From CBDTTW01 sp965363675 (GTDB lineage: Bacteria > Bacteroidota > Rhodothermia > Rhodothermales > DASSAV01), in contig CBDTTW010000029.1 of assembly GCA_965363675.1 (NCBI GenBank), positions 1-22,862 of the forward strand: a stretch of DNA of 22,862 bases, given 5' to 3'. Positions 1-7,398 of this stretch are shown here, in pieces; the first letter of the stretch is position 1, and each line of letters opens with the position of its first letter. The notes below the pieces were generated by a model. It did not search any database and was not told the origin of the DNA. It was given only the letters and a program-made list of their open reading frames with translations. The position numbers and the translations under genes were made by a program.

Positions 1-18
1 CCGCCCCCCGCCACGCCG

Positions 19-633
19 CTAGAAGCCCACGCCGAGGCGCAGCATGAACGAGTTCAGGCGCTGCGACTCGCCGTCGGTGCGCATGCTGGCGCCCAGGAAT
101 TCGAAGTCGTCCACGAGGTTCGAGACGCCGAAGGCGTAGCGCACCTCCGGGAAAAGCTTCAGCCCGAGCAGCGGCACCGACAGCTCGACGCCCGCCCCGA
201 CGTTGGCCGAGAGCGAGAGGTCGCGGACGCTGTCGTTGAACGCCTCGTCGCTGCTGGAAGCATAGGTGATTACGGGACCTGCCGTCAGGTACGGCGCCAC
301 GAGCGGCGCCGGCAGGCGCAGGCGCAGATCAATCGGCACGTCGATCAGGTTGAGATCCACGTTGCGGTCGAGCACGTCGTACGTGATGTCCTGCACGTTC
401 CGGAAGAAGACGCCCGGGCGCACGGCCACCGCCCCGAACGGCAGATCGAGAAACACACCGAGGTGGTAGCCCGACGCGTTGTCCACCGAAGCGCTGCGGC
501 TGCCCAGGTCGATGTCGTTGAAGTCGGCGTAGTTCAGCCCGGCGGCGATGCCGAGCTGGGCGGCGGCCGGGCGCGCGGCGGCCCCTGCCAGAAGAAGCGC
601 AAAACAGACTGGGAGGATGCGAAGTGCGTTCAT
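19..633 (-). CDS. PorT-like outer-membrane beta-barrel protein
   Basis: This 204-residue protein probably forms a small outer-membrane beta-barrel. The start at 633 is chosen because it opens directly into a signal peptide (MNALRILPVCFALLLAGAAA, then ...AAAQ). A start 18 codons further upstream would put non-signal residues in front of it. The mature part is made of alternating short amphipathic strands with glycine and aspartate turns, for example YHLGVFLDLPF and VGAGVELSVPLLG. It ends in a strand closing with phenylalanine (SFMLRLGVGF), as barrel proteins usually do. This matches the general build of the Bacteroidota outer-membrane beta-barrel families (PorT/OMP_b-brl). No specific ligand or transport role can be read from the sequence. 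It diverges from bshA across 208 bp. The stop codon is complete at 19-21. I am confident of the class but not of any function. Confidence 0.8.
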   Translation of the reverse strand: MNALRILPVCFALLLAGAAARPAAAQLGIAAGLNYADFNDIDLGSRSASVDNASGYHLGVFLDLPFGAVAVRPGVFFRNVQDITYDVLDRNVDLNLIDVPIDLRLRLPAPLVAPYLTAGPVITYASSSDEAFNDSVRDLSLSANVGAGVELSVPLLGLKLFPEVRYAFGVSNLVDDFEFLGASMRTDGESQRLNSFMLRLGVGF

Positions 634-672
634 GTCGGACACCAGGGTTAATGAGGTCGCTCCGGAGCAGAG

Positions 673-680
673 CAAAGGTA
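673..680 (-). promoter_or_regulatory. Possible -7 element of the barrel gene
   Basis: On the minus strand this reads TACCTTTG, an exact match to the Bacteroidota -7 consensus TAnnTTTG. It lies about 40 nt upstream of the chosen ATG at 633. No TTG-type -33 element is visible at the usual 19-21 nt distance, so the call rests on the -7 box alone. Confidence 0.3.
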
Positions 681-841
681 GCGCCATACCGAAGCCGCCT
701 TTCGTCCAGAAGTAGTAACCCGGCCCGGAAGCGCCGGCCGCGCGCGAACGCCCGGAACATCAGGCGCCCCTTCGCGCTTCTGCCGTTATAAGGGGTCGCA
801 GCGCAAGCGCGGCTCTCCTCTCCCTCCTGCTTTCTACTTAC

Positions 842-1990
842 ATGCGCATCGGCATTACGTGCTATCCGGTATACGGCGGCAGCGGCGTCGTCGCCACCGA
901 GCTGGGCAAGGCGCTCGCCGCCCGCGGGCACCAGATCCATTTCATCGCCTACTCGATGCCGTTCCGGCTGGGGCACGTCACCGAAAACGTCTACTACCAC
1001 GAGGTGACGGTAAACCCGTACCCGCTTTTCGAGCACTCGCCGTACTCGCTTGCCCTGACGAGCAAGATGACCGACGTAGTGCGCTACGAAAAGCTCGACC
1101 TGCTGCACGTGCACTACGCCATCCCGCACGCCGCCAGCGCCGTCCTCGCCCGCCAGATCCTCAGCGCTACGCAGCAGATCTACATCCCCGTCGTCACGAC
1201 GCTGCACGGCACCGACATCACGCTCGTCGGGCAGGACCCCTCGTTCGCCCCCGTCGTCAACTACTCGATCAACGAGTCGGACGGCGTGACGGCGGTCTCG
1301 GAATATTTGCGCCAGGAGACCTTCCGCAACTTCGACATCCACCGCGAGATCGAGGTGATCCACAACTTCGTCGATACGCGGCGCTTCCACCCGCACAACA
1401 AGTCGCACTTCAAGGCGGCCCTGTGCCCCAACGGCGAGAAGGTGCTGGTGCACGTCTCGAACTTCCGCCCGGTCAAGCGCGTGGCCGACGTGGTGGAGGT
1501 GTTTCACCGCCTGCGGCAGGAGGGGCTGCAAGTCAAGCTGCTGCTCGTCGGGGACGGCCCGGACCGCGCGCCCACCGAGCACCGCGCCCGCGAGCTGGGC
1601 GTCCACGAGGACATCCGGTTCCTCGGCAAGCAAGAGCCCGTCGAAGAAATCCTCTCCATCGCCGACGTGTTCATGATCCCGAGCGGCTCCGAGACGTTCG
1701 GGCTGGCGGCCCTGGAGGCCATGGCCTGCGGCGTGCCGGTCGTCTCCAGCGACATCGGCGGGCTGCCCGAGCTGAACCTGCACGGCGTGACCGGCTACCG
1801 GTGCCCCCTCGGCGACATCGACGCCTTCACGGAGGCCACGCGCGCGCTGCTCGTCGACGAGGAGTTGCGCGGGCGCATGGCCGCCGCTGCCCTGGAGCGC
1901 GCCCGCGACGAGTTCGACGTGAACCGCATCGTGCCGCACTACGAAGCCTACTACGAGCGCGTCTGCGACGGGGCGCTCTCGCGGGCGTAG
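842..1990 (+). CDS. bshA: N-acetyl-alpha-D-glucosaminyl L-malate synthase BshA
   Basis: BshA is a GT4-family retaining glycosyltransferase. It joins UDP-GlcNAc to L-malate, the first step of bacillithiol synthesis, in the cytoplasm. The 382 residues match the family length. The N-terminus (MRIGITCYPVYGGSGVVATE) is the characteristic BshA opening, with the glycine loop GGSG at 12-15. Further family motifs are LHGTD at 121-125, SEYLRQET near 153-160, HVSNFRPVKR at 204-213 and the donor-binding E-x7-E in SETFGLAALE (E284 and E292). No good Shine-Dalgarno sequence precedes the ATG, which is common in Bacteroidota. The other pathway genes (bshB, bshC) are not in this window, so the gene stands alone here. 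Identification is firm because the motifs cover the whole protein. Confidence 0.95.
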   Translation: MRIGITCYPVYGGSGVVATELGKALAARGHQIHFIAYSMPFRLGHVTENVYYHEVTVNPYPLFEHSPYSLALTSKMTDVVRYEKLDLLHVHYAIPHAASAVLARQILSATQQIYIPVVTTLHGTDITLVGQDPSFAPVVNYSINESDGVTAVSEYLRQETFRNFDIHREIEVIHNFVDTRRFHPHNKSHFKAALCPNGEKVLVHVSNFRPVKRVADVVEVFHRLRQEGLQVKLLLVGDGPDRAPTEHRARELGVHEDIRFLGKQEPVEEILSIADVFMIPSGSETFGLAALEAMACGVPVVSSDIGGLPELNLHGVTGYRCPLGDIDAFTEATRALLVDEELRGRMAAAALERARDEFDVNRIVPHYEAYYERVCDGALSRA

Positions 1991-1991
1991 G

Positions 1992-2007
1992 CCGGCGCTT
2001 TCGCCGG
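1992..2007 (+). terminator. Hairpin just after bshA
   Basis: A perfect 6-bp stem with a 4-nt loop (CCGGCG-CTTT-CGCCGG) begins 1 nt past the bshA stop. No T-tract follows, so intrinsic termination is uncertain. It could instead stabilise the 3' end of the bshA message. Confidence 0.3.
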
Positions 2008-2069
2008 GGTTCAGCCCGGCGCCCGCCCGCGCACGGCCTTATCTTACCGGCTGACCCGGAGGTACGCCC

Positions 2070-3149
2070 ATGCCCATGCGCCATCTCATCAGCCGCCGCA
2101 AAGAAACCTACCCCATCAGCGATTATTTCGCCGGGTACCTGGACCGCTACGGCCGCCTCGAAGACACCCGCATCCACTACGAGGACCTGCTCCGCTACAA
2201 CAACAGCATCCCGCTCTACGACGAGCACGAGCACGATACGCTCTGGTCTACGGTGTTCTACCCACCCCTGGAGCAGCTCGAGATCCACGACCAACTGCGC
2301 CGCGCCTACGCCATCCTGAAGTTCGACGGCGACCTCTCGGTGGCCGAGCACATCTACATCGACCGCATCGACCTGTGCCTCTACGGCAACACGCTCCCGT
2401 TCCGCGTGCGCACGGTCAACCGCATCAACGACCTGTTCGACTACTTCTACGTCAAGCGCGTCGATGCCAACCGCGTCTACGGGCTCGAACTGGAGCACAT
2501 CCTCTCGCCGAGCCGCATCCACTACTTCATCAGCGGCGGCACCATCATCGAGGAGCACATCGTCGGGGTGCCTGCCGACACGTTCGTGCGCGAGAGCATG
2601 CCCGAGAGCCGTTTCGACCAGGTGCGCCTCGCCAAGGAGTTCGTCAAGTTCAACGAGCGCTGCTTCGTGCGCCTGCTCGGCGACATGCACGCCGGCAACT
2701 TCGTCATCGACATCACGCGCGACTTCGAGAAGTGGCATTACCGCATGCGCCCCATCGACTTCGACCAGCAGAGCCACCACTGGCGCAAGCAGGTGTACCT
2801 GCCGCAGTACTTCCCCCCGAACAACCCGTTCATCAGCATGGGGCAAGCCTGCCTGACGACCGAGAGCGCGCAGCAGTACCAGAAGGAGGAACACGCCCTC
2901 ATCGCCAACCGCATCCGCGTCTCGCACGGGCGCTTCCAGGCGCTCATGGAGGTGATGTGCGAGGACCTGATCTCGACCGAGGAAAACGTGCGCCGCCTGC
3001 GCACGCAGCTTGCCAACCACTACGGCAACCGCGACTTCGAGCAGTGCCTCTCGATGGGCGAACTCGTCTACACCTCGCTTCAGATCGTGCTGGCGAGCAA
3101 CCAGCCCGTCCACCACGACCGCAACCGCATGGCGATCCGGCTGATCTAG
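2070..3149 (+). CDS. Uncharacterised protein with kinase-like (APH/ABC1-like) catalytic motifs
   Basis: This is a 359-residue soluble protein without a signal peptide or membrane segment, and I cannot assign it to a named family. Its layout resembles the protein-kinase-like fold. There is a lysine in FYVKR (K129), a glutamate-rich segment ELEHILSP near 140-147, and a hinge-like TIIEEHIVGVP at 158-168. A catalytic-loop-like LLGDMHAGN follows (D205, N210). A DFG-like IDFDQQ comes 20 residues later (D230, D232). Aminoglycoside phosphotransferases and ABC1/UbiB kinases carry the same GDxHxxN...D order. The start is supported by GGAGG at 2058-2062, seven bases upstream, and a -7-like TATCTTA lies at 2040-2046. 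Its stop shares CTAG with the stop of the convergent MBL gene. From memory, proteins of this type are widespread and unannotated in Bacteroidota. The substrate is unknown, and a phosphotransferase activity is inference. Confidence 0.85.
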   Translation: MPMRHLISRRKETYPISDYFAGYLDRYGRLEDTRIHYEDLLRYNNSIPLYDEHEHDTLWSTVFYPPLEQLEIHDQLRRAYAILKFDGDLSVAEHIYIDRIDLCLYGNTLPFRVRTVNRINDLFDYFYVKRVDANRVYGLELEHILSPSRIHYFISGGTIIEEHIVGVPADTFVRESMPESRFDQVRLAKEFVKFNERCFVRLLGDMHAGNFVIDITRDFEKWHYRMRPIDFDQQSHHWRKQVYLPQYFPPNNPFISMGQACLTTESAQQYQKEEHALIANRIRVSHGRFQALMEVMCEDLISTEENVRRLRTQLANHYGNRDFEQCLSMGELVYTSLQIVLASNQPVHHDRNRMAIRLI

Positions 3150-3790
3150 GAGCCCGGCTCGGCCAGGTACGGGTTGCTGCGGCGCTCCTCGCCGATGCGG
3201 GTGCTCGGGCCGTGGCCGGGGTGCACGGCCACGTCGTCCGGCAGCGGCAGGAGCTGCTCGTAGATCGAGCGCATGAGCGTTTCGAGCGAGCCTTGCCAAA
3301 GGTCGGTGCGCCCGATGCTGCCCGCAAAGAGCACGTCGCCGGCGAGGACGTAGCCGCCCGCCTCGTCGTAGAAGCACACCGAGCCGGGCGAGTGGCCGGG
3401 GGCGTGCAGCACCCGCCACTCGGCCCCGCCGAAGGCGATGCGGTCGCCGGCTTCCAGGAAGCGCGTCGGCTCGGGCGGCGCCTCGACGGGCACGCCGAAG
3501 AGCGCGGCCTGCTCGGCGGCGCGCCGCAGCAGCGGCAGATCGGCGCGGTGGAGCGCCCACCCCTGCCCCAGGCTCCGGGCAAGCGCGGCGCACCCGAAGA
3601 TGTGGTCGATGTGCGCGTGCGTCAGCAAAAGGTGCCGCACCGTGAGCCGCTCGGCCTCCAGATAGGCCGCCACGGCCGCCAGCTCCTCCGGCGCCATGCA
3701 GGCCGCGTCCACAACGGCCGCCTCGCCTTCGCTATGGCAGACGTAGGTGTTCGTGGCAAACGGGTTGCAGGTAAAGGTCTTTATCGTCAT
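3146..3790 (-). CDS. MBL-fold hydrolase, glyoxalase II-like
   Basis: This is a 214-residue metallo-beta-lactamase fold hydrolase of the small glyoxalase II/YcbL type. The two-metal site is complete: THAHIDH at 57-63 (H58, H60, D62, H63), PGHSPGS with H133, GDVLF with D152, and HPGHGP with H193. The GRTDLWQG segment following the GDVLF aspartate is also typical of the group. There is no signal peptide, so it is cytoplasmic. The start at 3790 is preferred over an in-frame start at 3928 because the family begins at this point (MTIKTFTCNPFATNTYV). The intervening 46 residues look like intergenic translation. The likely reaction is hydrolysis of a thioester such as S-lactoyl-thiol. The nearby bshA makes a bacillithiol conjugate a reasonable but unproven substrate. 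One copy of a 39-bp repeat overlaps the start codon. Confidence 0.9.
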   Translation of the reverse strand: MTIKTFTCNPFATNTYVCHSEGEAAVVDAACMAPEELAAVAAYLEAERLTVRHLLLTHAHIDHIFGCAALARSLGQGWALHRADLPLLRRAAEQAALFGVPVEAPPEPTRFLEAGDRIAFGGAEWRVLHAPGHSPGSVCFYDEAGGYVLAGDVLFAGSIGRTDLWQGSLETLMRSIYEQLLPLPDDVAVHPGHGPSTRIGEERRSNPYLAEPGS

Positions 3791-3818
3791 CGGGAGAACC
3801 AAGTTCAGGGTGGCCGGG
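3780..3818. repeat. 39-bp direct repeat, copy A (left of the FAD oxidoreductase gene)
   Basis: By hand alignment this matches 6034-6072 at about 33 of 39 positions and in the same orientation. The shared core is TTTATCG, four variable bases, then CGGGAGAACCAAGTTC. A looser match ends in GCCGGG. The core contains the short dyad GAAC-CAA-GTTC. This copy covers the start codon of the MBL gene (minus-strand ATG at 3788-3790), so it may include that gene's translation start region. Confidence 0.75.
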
Positions 3819-3979
3819 CGCCTCGCCCCGTTCGGGTTGCGCATGTCCCACGGGATGCCTAATGTACACACGATAGCGTTCGGTTCGTCCGCTCGGGCGC
3901 TTGCTCTCGGGGCCTCGCCCGCCGGCATGGGCGGCGCCTGCGCAGAGGCTCCTGACCACCGTTCACCCGTTCCTGACCC

Positions 3980-6004
3980 ATGACGCCCTGCCTGTGCGCC
4001 CTGCTCGCCTGTGCCCTGGTCCTTGCGCCCCGGCAGCCTCCGCCGCCTGACTTCGACGTGGATGTGCTGGTGTATGGGGGCACGTCCGGCGGCGTCATCG
4101 CGGCGTATACGGCGCAGACGTACGGCAAGCGCGTGCTGCTCGTCGAGCCGGGCAGGCGCCTCGGCGGCATGAGCTCCGGCGGCCTCGGGCAGACCGACAT
4201 CGGCAACAAATACGCCGTGACGGGCCTGGGGCTGGACTTCTACCGCCGCATGGGGGCCTACTACGGCGCCTTCGAGGCGTGGCAGTTCGAACCCAAGGCG
4301 GCTGAGCAGGTCTTCGAGTCGTACGTGGACGAGGCCGGGGTGGAGGTGCTCTTCTCGCGGCGGCTCAAGCAGGTGCAGAAGGCCGGCGCGGCGATCCAGA
4401 CGATCACGCTCGAGTATGCGGGTCAGGGCGCGGCCTCGCGCGACCTGGTCGTACGGGCCAAAATCTTCATCGACGCCACCTACGAAGGCGATTTACTGGC
4501 GAAGGCGGGCGTCTCCTACGCCGTGGGGCGCGAGGCCGACAGCGTGTACGGAGAAACCCTCGGCGGCGTCCAGCTCATGACGGGCCACCAGATGCCGGAC
4601 GGCATCGACCCCTACCGCCGGCCCGGCGACCCTACGAGCGGCCTGTTGCCCGAAATAAGCGGCGTCGGGGTAGAGCCGAACGGCGCGGGCGACCGAAAGG
4701 TGCAGGCCTACAACTTCCGCATGACCCTGTGCGAAGACCCGGCGCGGCGCCTGCCCATCACACGCCCCGACGGCTACGACCCGGCGCGGTACGAGCTGCT
4801 GATCCGCCTCATGGAAAAACGCCCCTGGACGAGCCTGCACGACGGCTTCATCATCAGCCGCATGCCCAACGGCAAAACCGACTGGAACAACCGGGGCGGG
4901 TTCTCGACGGACTTCATCGGCAAAAACTGGGAGTACCCCGAGGCGGACTACGACCGGCGCGCCGCCATCCGGAAGGCGCACGAGGACTACCAGAAGGGGC
5001 TGCTCTACTTCATCGCTACGGACGCGCGCGTGCCCGAGCGCATCCGGCAGGAAATGCAAGCGTGGGGCGTCTGCCGCGACGAGTTTCTCGACACGGGCGG
5101 CTGGCCCCATCAGCTTTACGTGCGCGAGGCCCGCCGCCTCATCGGCGAGTATGTGATGACCGAGCACAACTGCGTGGGCCGTGAAACCGTGGAGGACGGC
5201 ATCGGCATGGCGGCTTACACCATGGACTCGCACAACGTGCAGCGCGTGGTTGTGCAGGGACCTTCGGGGCCGATGGTCAAGAACGAGGGTAACGTGGAGG
5301 TGGGCGGCTTCCCGCCGTATCCGATTGCATACCGCGCCATTACGCCGAAGCGCACGGAAGCGACCAACCTGCTGGCGCCGGTGGCGCTTTCGGCCTCGCA
5401 CATTGCCTACGGGTCCATCCGCATGGAGCCGGTGTTCATGGTGCTCGGGCAATCGGCCGCCGTCGCCGCCGTCATGGCTATCGACGCCGGGAAGCCCGTG
5501 CAGCAAATCGACGTGGCCGCCTTGCAGCGCGAGCTGCGCGAGAACCCGCTGGCCGACGGCCGCACACCCGAGGTGCTGGTGGACGACCAGTTGCAGGGCC
5601 GGGTGGAGATGCGCGGCGCGTGGGCGCGCGCCCAGGCGCGCGGCCAGTACGGCCTGAGCATGGCGCGCGCAGAGGGCGACGGCGTGTTCCGCTTCCTGCC
5701 GGAGGTGCGGCGGCCCGGCCGGTACAAGGTATACCTGTACTGGCCGCGCGACGAGGCGCTGGCGACGAACGTTCCGGTCGAGATCCGCCACGCCGAGGGC
5801 GCGGCCCACCTGACGCTCAACCAACGCAGTCCGTCGCAGCAGGGCATCGAGCAGGGCCTGCAACACGGCCTCTCGGCATGGGTGCTGCTCGGCGAGCACC
5901 CGTTTGCCGCCGGGGGCGAGGCGTACGTGCAGCTTACCGCAAGCGCCGGCGCCGGCCCTGTCGTCGCCGATGCGCTGCTGCTCGTGCCCGCGCCGGAGCG
6001 GTAG
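3980..6004 (+). CDS. Secreted FAD-dependent oxidoreductase with golvesin-like C-terminal domain
   Basis: This 674-residue protein has an N-terminal hydrophobic signal (about 1-17) and then an FAD_oxidored-type domain. The dinucleotide-binding loop is VYGGTSGGVIAA at 31-42, with E56 at the end of the second strand as a ribose ligand. Family motifs follow: RRLGGMSSGGLGQTD, IDATYEGDLLAKAGVSYAVGRE, and near the end of the catalytic part SHIAYGSIRMEPVFMVLGQ. Roughly the last 130 residues (GRYKVYLYWPRDEA... to VVADALLL) resemble the golvesin or xanthan-lyase-associated beta-sandwich domain. The short signal contains LLAC near position 11, so a lipoprotein is possible, but it has no basic residues. 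An in-frame stop lies just upstream, and no other start fits. The substrate is unknown, and a carbohydrate or glycan is inferred from the C-terminal domain. The 39-bp repeats flank the gene. A few codons rare in its neighbours (TTA, ATA) are visible. Confidence 0.88.
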   Translation: MTPCLCALLACALVLAPRQPPPPDFDVDVLVYGGTSGGVIAAYTAQTYGKRVLLVEPGRRLGGMSSGGLGQTDIGNKYAVTGLGLDFYRRMGAYYGAFEAWQFEPKAAEQVFESYVDEAGVEVLFSRRLKQVQKAGAAIQTITLEYAGQGAASRDLVVRAKIFIDATYEGDLLAKAGVSYAVGREADSVYGETLGGVQLMTGHQMPDGIDPYRRPGDPTSGLLPEISGVGVEPNGAGDRKVQAYNFRMTLCEDPARRLPITRPDGYDPARYELLIRLMEKRPWTSLHDGFIISRMPNGKTDWNNRGGFSTDFIGKNWEYPEADYDRRAAIRKAHEDYQKGLLYFIATDARVPERIRQEMQAWGVCRDEFLDTGGWPHQLYVREARRLIGEYVMTEHNCVGRETVEDGIGMAAYTMDSHNVQRVVVQGPSGPMVKNEGNVEVGGFPPYPIAYRAITPKRTEATNLLAPVALSASHIAYGSIRMEPVFMVLGQSAAVAAVMAIDAGKPVQQIDVAALQRELRENPLADGRTPEVLVDDQLQGRVEMRGAWARAQARGQYGLSMARAEGDGVFRFLPEVRRPGRYKVYLYWPRDEALATNVPVEIRHAEGAAHLTLNQRSPSQQGIEQGLQHGLSAWVLLGEHPFAAGGEAYVQLTASAGAGPVVADALLLVPAPER

Positions 6005-6033
6005 CGGCCCGGCGCGGCGTGCAGACCGCAGCG

Positions 6034-6072
6034 TTTATCGGCGCCGGGAGAACCAAGTTCTGAGTTGCCGGG
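6034..6072. repeat. 39-bp direct repeat, copy B (right of the FAD oxidoreductase gene)
   Basis: This is the second copy of the repeat at 3780-3818. The 16-base stretch CGGGAGAACCAAGTTC is identical in both, as is the preceding TTTATCG. It begins 30 bp after the oxidoreductase stop codon and is fully intergenic. On the minus strand, a translation of this copy and of copy A with its flank shares a PAT-NLVLP pattern. This copy could therefore be a decayed duplicate of the MBL gene's start region. Confidence 0.75.
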
Positions 6073-6083
6073 TAACCTCCCCG

Positions 6084-6099
6084 CCGGCGCCCGCGCCGG
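6084..6099 (+). terminator. Hairpin between the oxidoreductase and metallophosphoesterase genes
   Basis: A perfect 6-bp GC stem with a 4-nt loop (CCGGCG-CCCG-CGCCGG) lies 80 bp past the oxidoreductase stop. There is no T-tract. It is a candidate transcription end, or it may be simple GC symmetry. Confidence 0.25.
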
Positions 6100-6147
6100 G
6101 GCGACCGCCCGGGCCGCTTCGCGGGGGCGCCCTTTAAGGTACGGACG

Positions 6148-7398
6148 ATGGTTCGGTATATCCCTCTTGTGCTCGGCATCGGCGTGCTGCTCGTCGGGAT
6201 GGACTACCTCGTCTACCGGCGGTGGCGCGTTTTTGCGCTGCGGCGGGCGCTGCTCCGCTGGACGCTGCCGGCCTACGCGCTGCTGATGGTGGTGATGCCG
6301 CTCTCGTTCGTGGGCTATTTTTTCTATTCGCGCTGGTGGGAGGTCGATCCGAAGCTGGTCCGGGCCTTTCTCGTAGCCGGATGGGTGGTCTACTACACGC
6401 CCAAGCTGGTCATCGCGCCCGTGCTCGTCGTGGCCGCCGCCGTGCGGGCCGTGCGCCGCTTCACCGGCAAGGCGGCCGGGCCTGCCGAGGAGACGCCCGC
6501 CGCGCCCGGCCGCGCCCTCAGCCGCGCCGAGTTTCTGCGTACGGCCGGGTGGGCCGCCGCCTCGGCGCCGTTCCTCCTCACCGGGTACAGCGCCTTCCGC
6601 ACGCTCTATAACTTCCAGGCGCTGCGCATCGACGTCCCCGTTCCGGGCCTGCCCTCGGCCCTGGAGGGGCTTACGATAGGCCAGCTTTCCGATTTGCACG
6701 CCGGTTCCCTGTTCTCCGAGCGCCCCATGCACGAGGCCGTAAGCCTGCTGCTGGAGATGCGCCCCGATCTCATCGCCGTCACCGGCGACTTCGTCAACCA
6801 CGAAGCCTCCGAGATGCCGATCATCGCCCCCGCGCTGAAACGCCTCCGCGCCGAGCTCGGGGTGTTCGGATGCCTCGGCAACCACGACCATTACGCCGAC
6901 GTGGAGGAGGTCATCGCCCGCGTCGGGGCCACGCCGGTGCGCCTGCTCACGAACGCGCACCACGCGCTTTCCATCGGCGGGGCGGCGCTGCAACTCGTCG
7001 GGACGGACAACACCGGCTTCAACCAGCATTTCGCCGACCTGGACCGGGCGCTTGCGGGCCTGCCCCCCTGCCCGCCCGGCGCGGGCGCGCGCGTGCTGCT
7101 CTCGCACGACCCTACCTTCTGGGACACCGACGTGCTTGGAAAGCGCCCGGACATCCACCTCATGCTGTGCGGCCACACGCACGGCGGCCAGCTCGGCATG
7201 GAATGGGGGCCGCTGCGCTGGAGCATCGCGCAGCCGGTGTACCCCCGGTGGGCCGGGCTGTACACCGAAGCGCCCGCCGGCGCCGCCTCCGCGCAGCACC
7301 TCTACGTCAACCGGGGCGTCGGCACGGTCGGGCCGGCCCTGCGCATCGGGATCCGCCCCGAAGTCACGCTGCTCACCCTCCGGCGGGCGCGGGCATGA
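6148..7398 (+). CDS. Membrane-anchored metallophosphoesterase (YkuE/YaeI-like)
   Basis: This 416-residue protein has about four membrane segments in its first 105 residues. A linker comes next, holding a degenerate twin-arginine-like stretch (SRAEFLRTAG, 125-134, only one arginine) and a hydrophobic run (AAASAPFLL). A calcineurin-like phosphoesterase domain starts near 170. All metal-binding blocks are present: QLSDLHAG at 179-186, TGDFVNH at 212-218, GNHDHY at 244-249, LLSHDP at 318-322 and CGHTHGGQ at 341-348. The VNRGVGTVGPALRIG ending is typical of the YkuE/YaeI group, some of whose members act on lipid-linked phosphates such as UDP-diacylglucosamine. The substrate here is unknown. The gene opens a four-gene run. 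Its stop overlaps the next start as ATGA, so coupled translation with the Lpt permease is likely. An envelope-lipid role fits that context. Confidence 0.9.
   Translation: MVRYIPLVLGIGVLLVGMDYLVYRRWRVFALRRALLRWTLPAYALLMVVMPLSFVGYFFYSRWWEVDPKLVRAFLVAGWVVYYTPKLVIAPVLVVAAAVRAVRRFTGKAAGPAEETPAAPGRALSRAEFLRTAGWAAASAPFLLTGYSAFRTLYNFQALRIDVPVPGLPSALEGLTIGQLSDLHAGSLFSERPMHEAVSLLLEMRPDLIAVTGDFVNHEASEMPIIAPALKRLRAELGVFGCLGNHDHYADVEEVIARVGATPVRLLTNAHHALSIGGAALQLVGTDNTGFNQHFADLDRALAGLPPCPPGAGARVLLSHDPTFWDTDVLGKRPDIHLMLCGHTHGGQLGMEWGPLRWSIAQPVYPRWAGLYTEAPAGAASAQHLYVNRGVGTVGPALRIGIRPEVTLLTLRRARA

Noticed and set aside
329..1939. A 536-codon open frame on the minus strand across bshA
   Set aside because: It is antisense to a clear bshA, has no recognisable domain, and has the valine/arginine/histidine-heavy composition typical of antisense frames in GC-rich genes.
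4493..5899. A 468-codon minus-strand frame inside the oxidoreductase gene
   Set aside because: It mirrors the real gene and has no motif, start signal or family resemblance.
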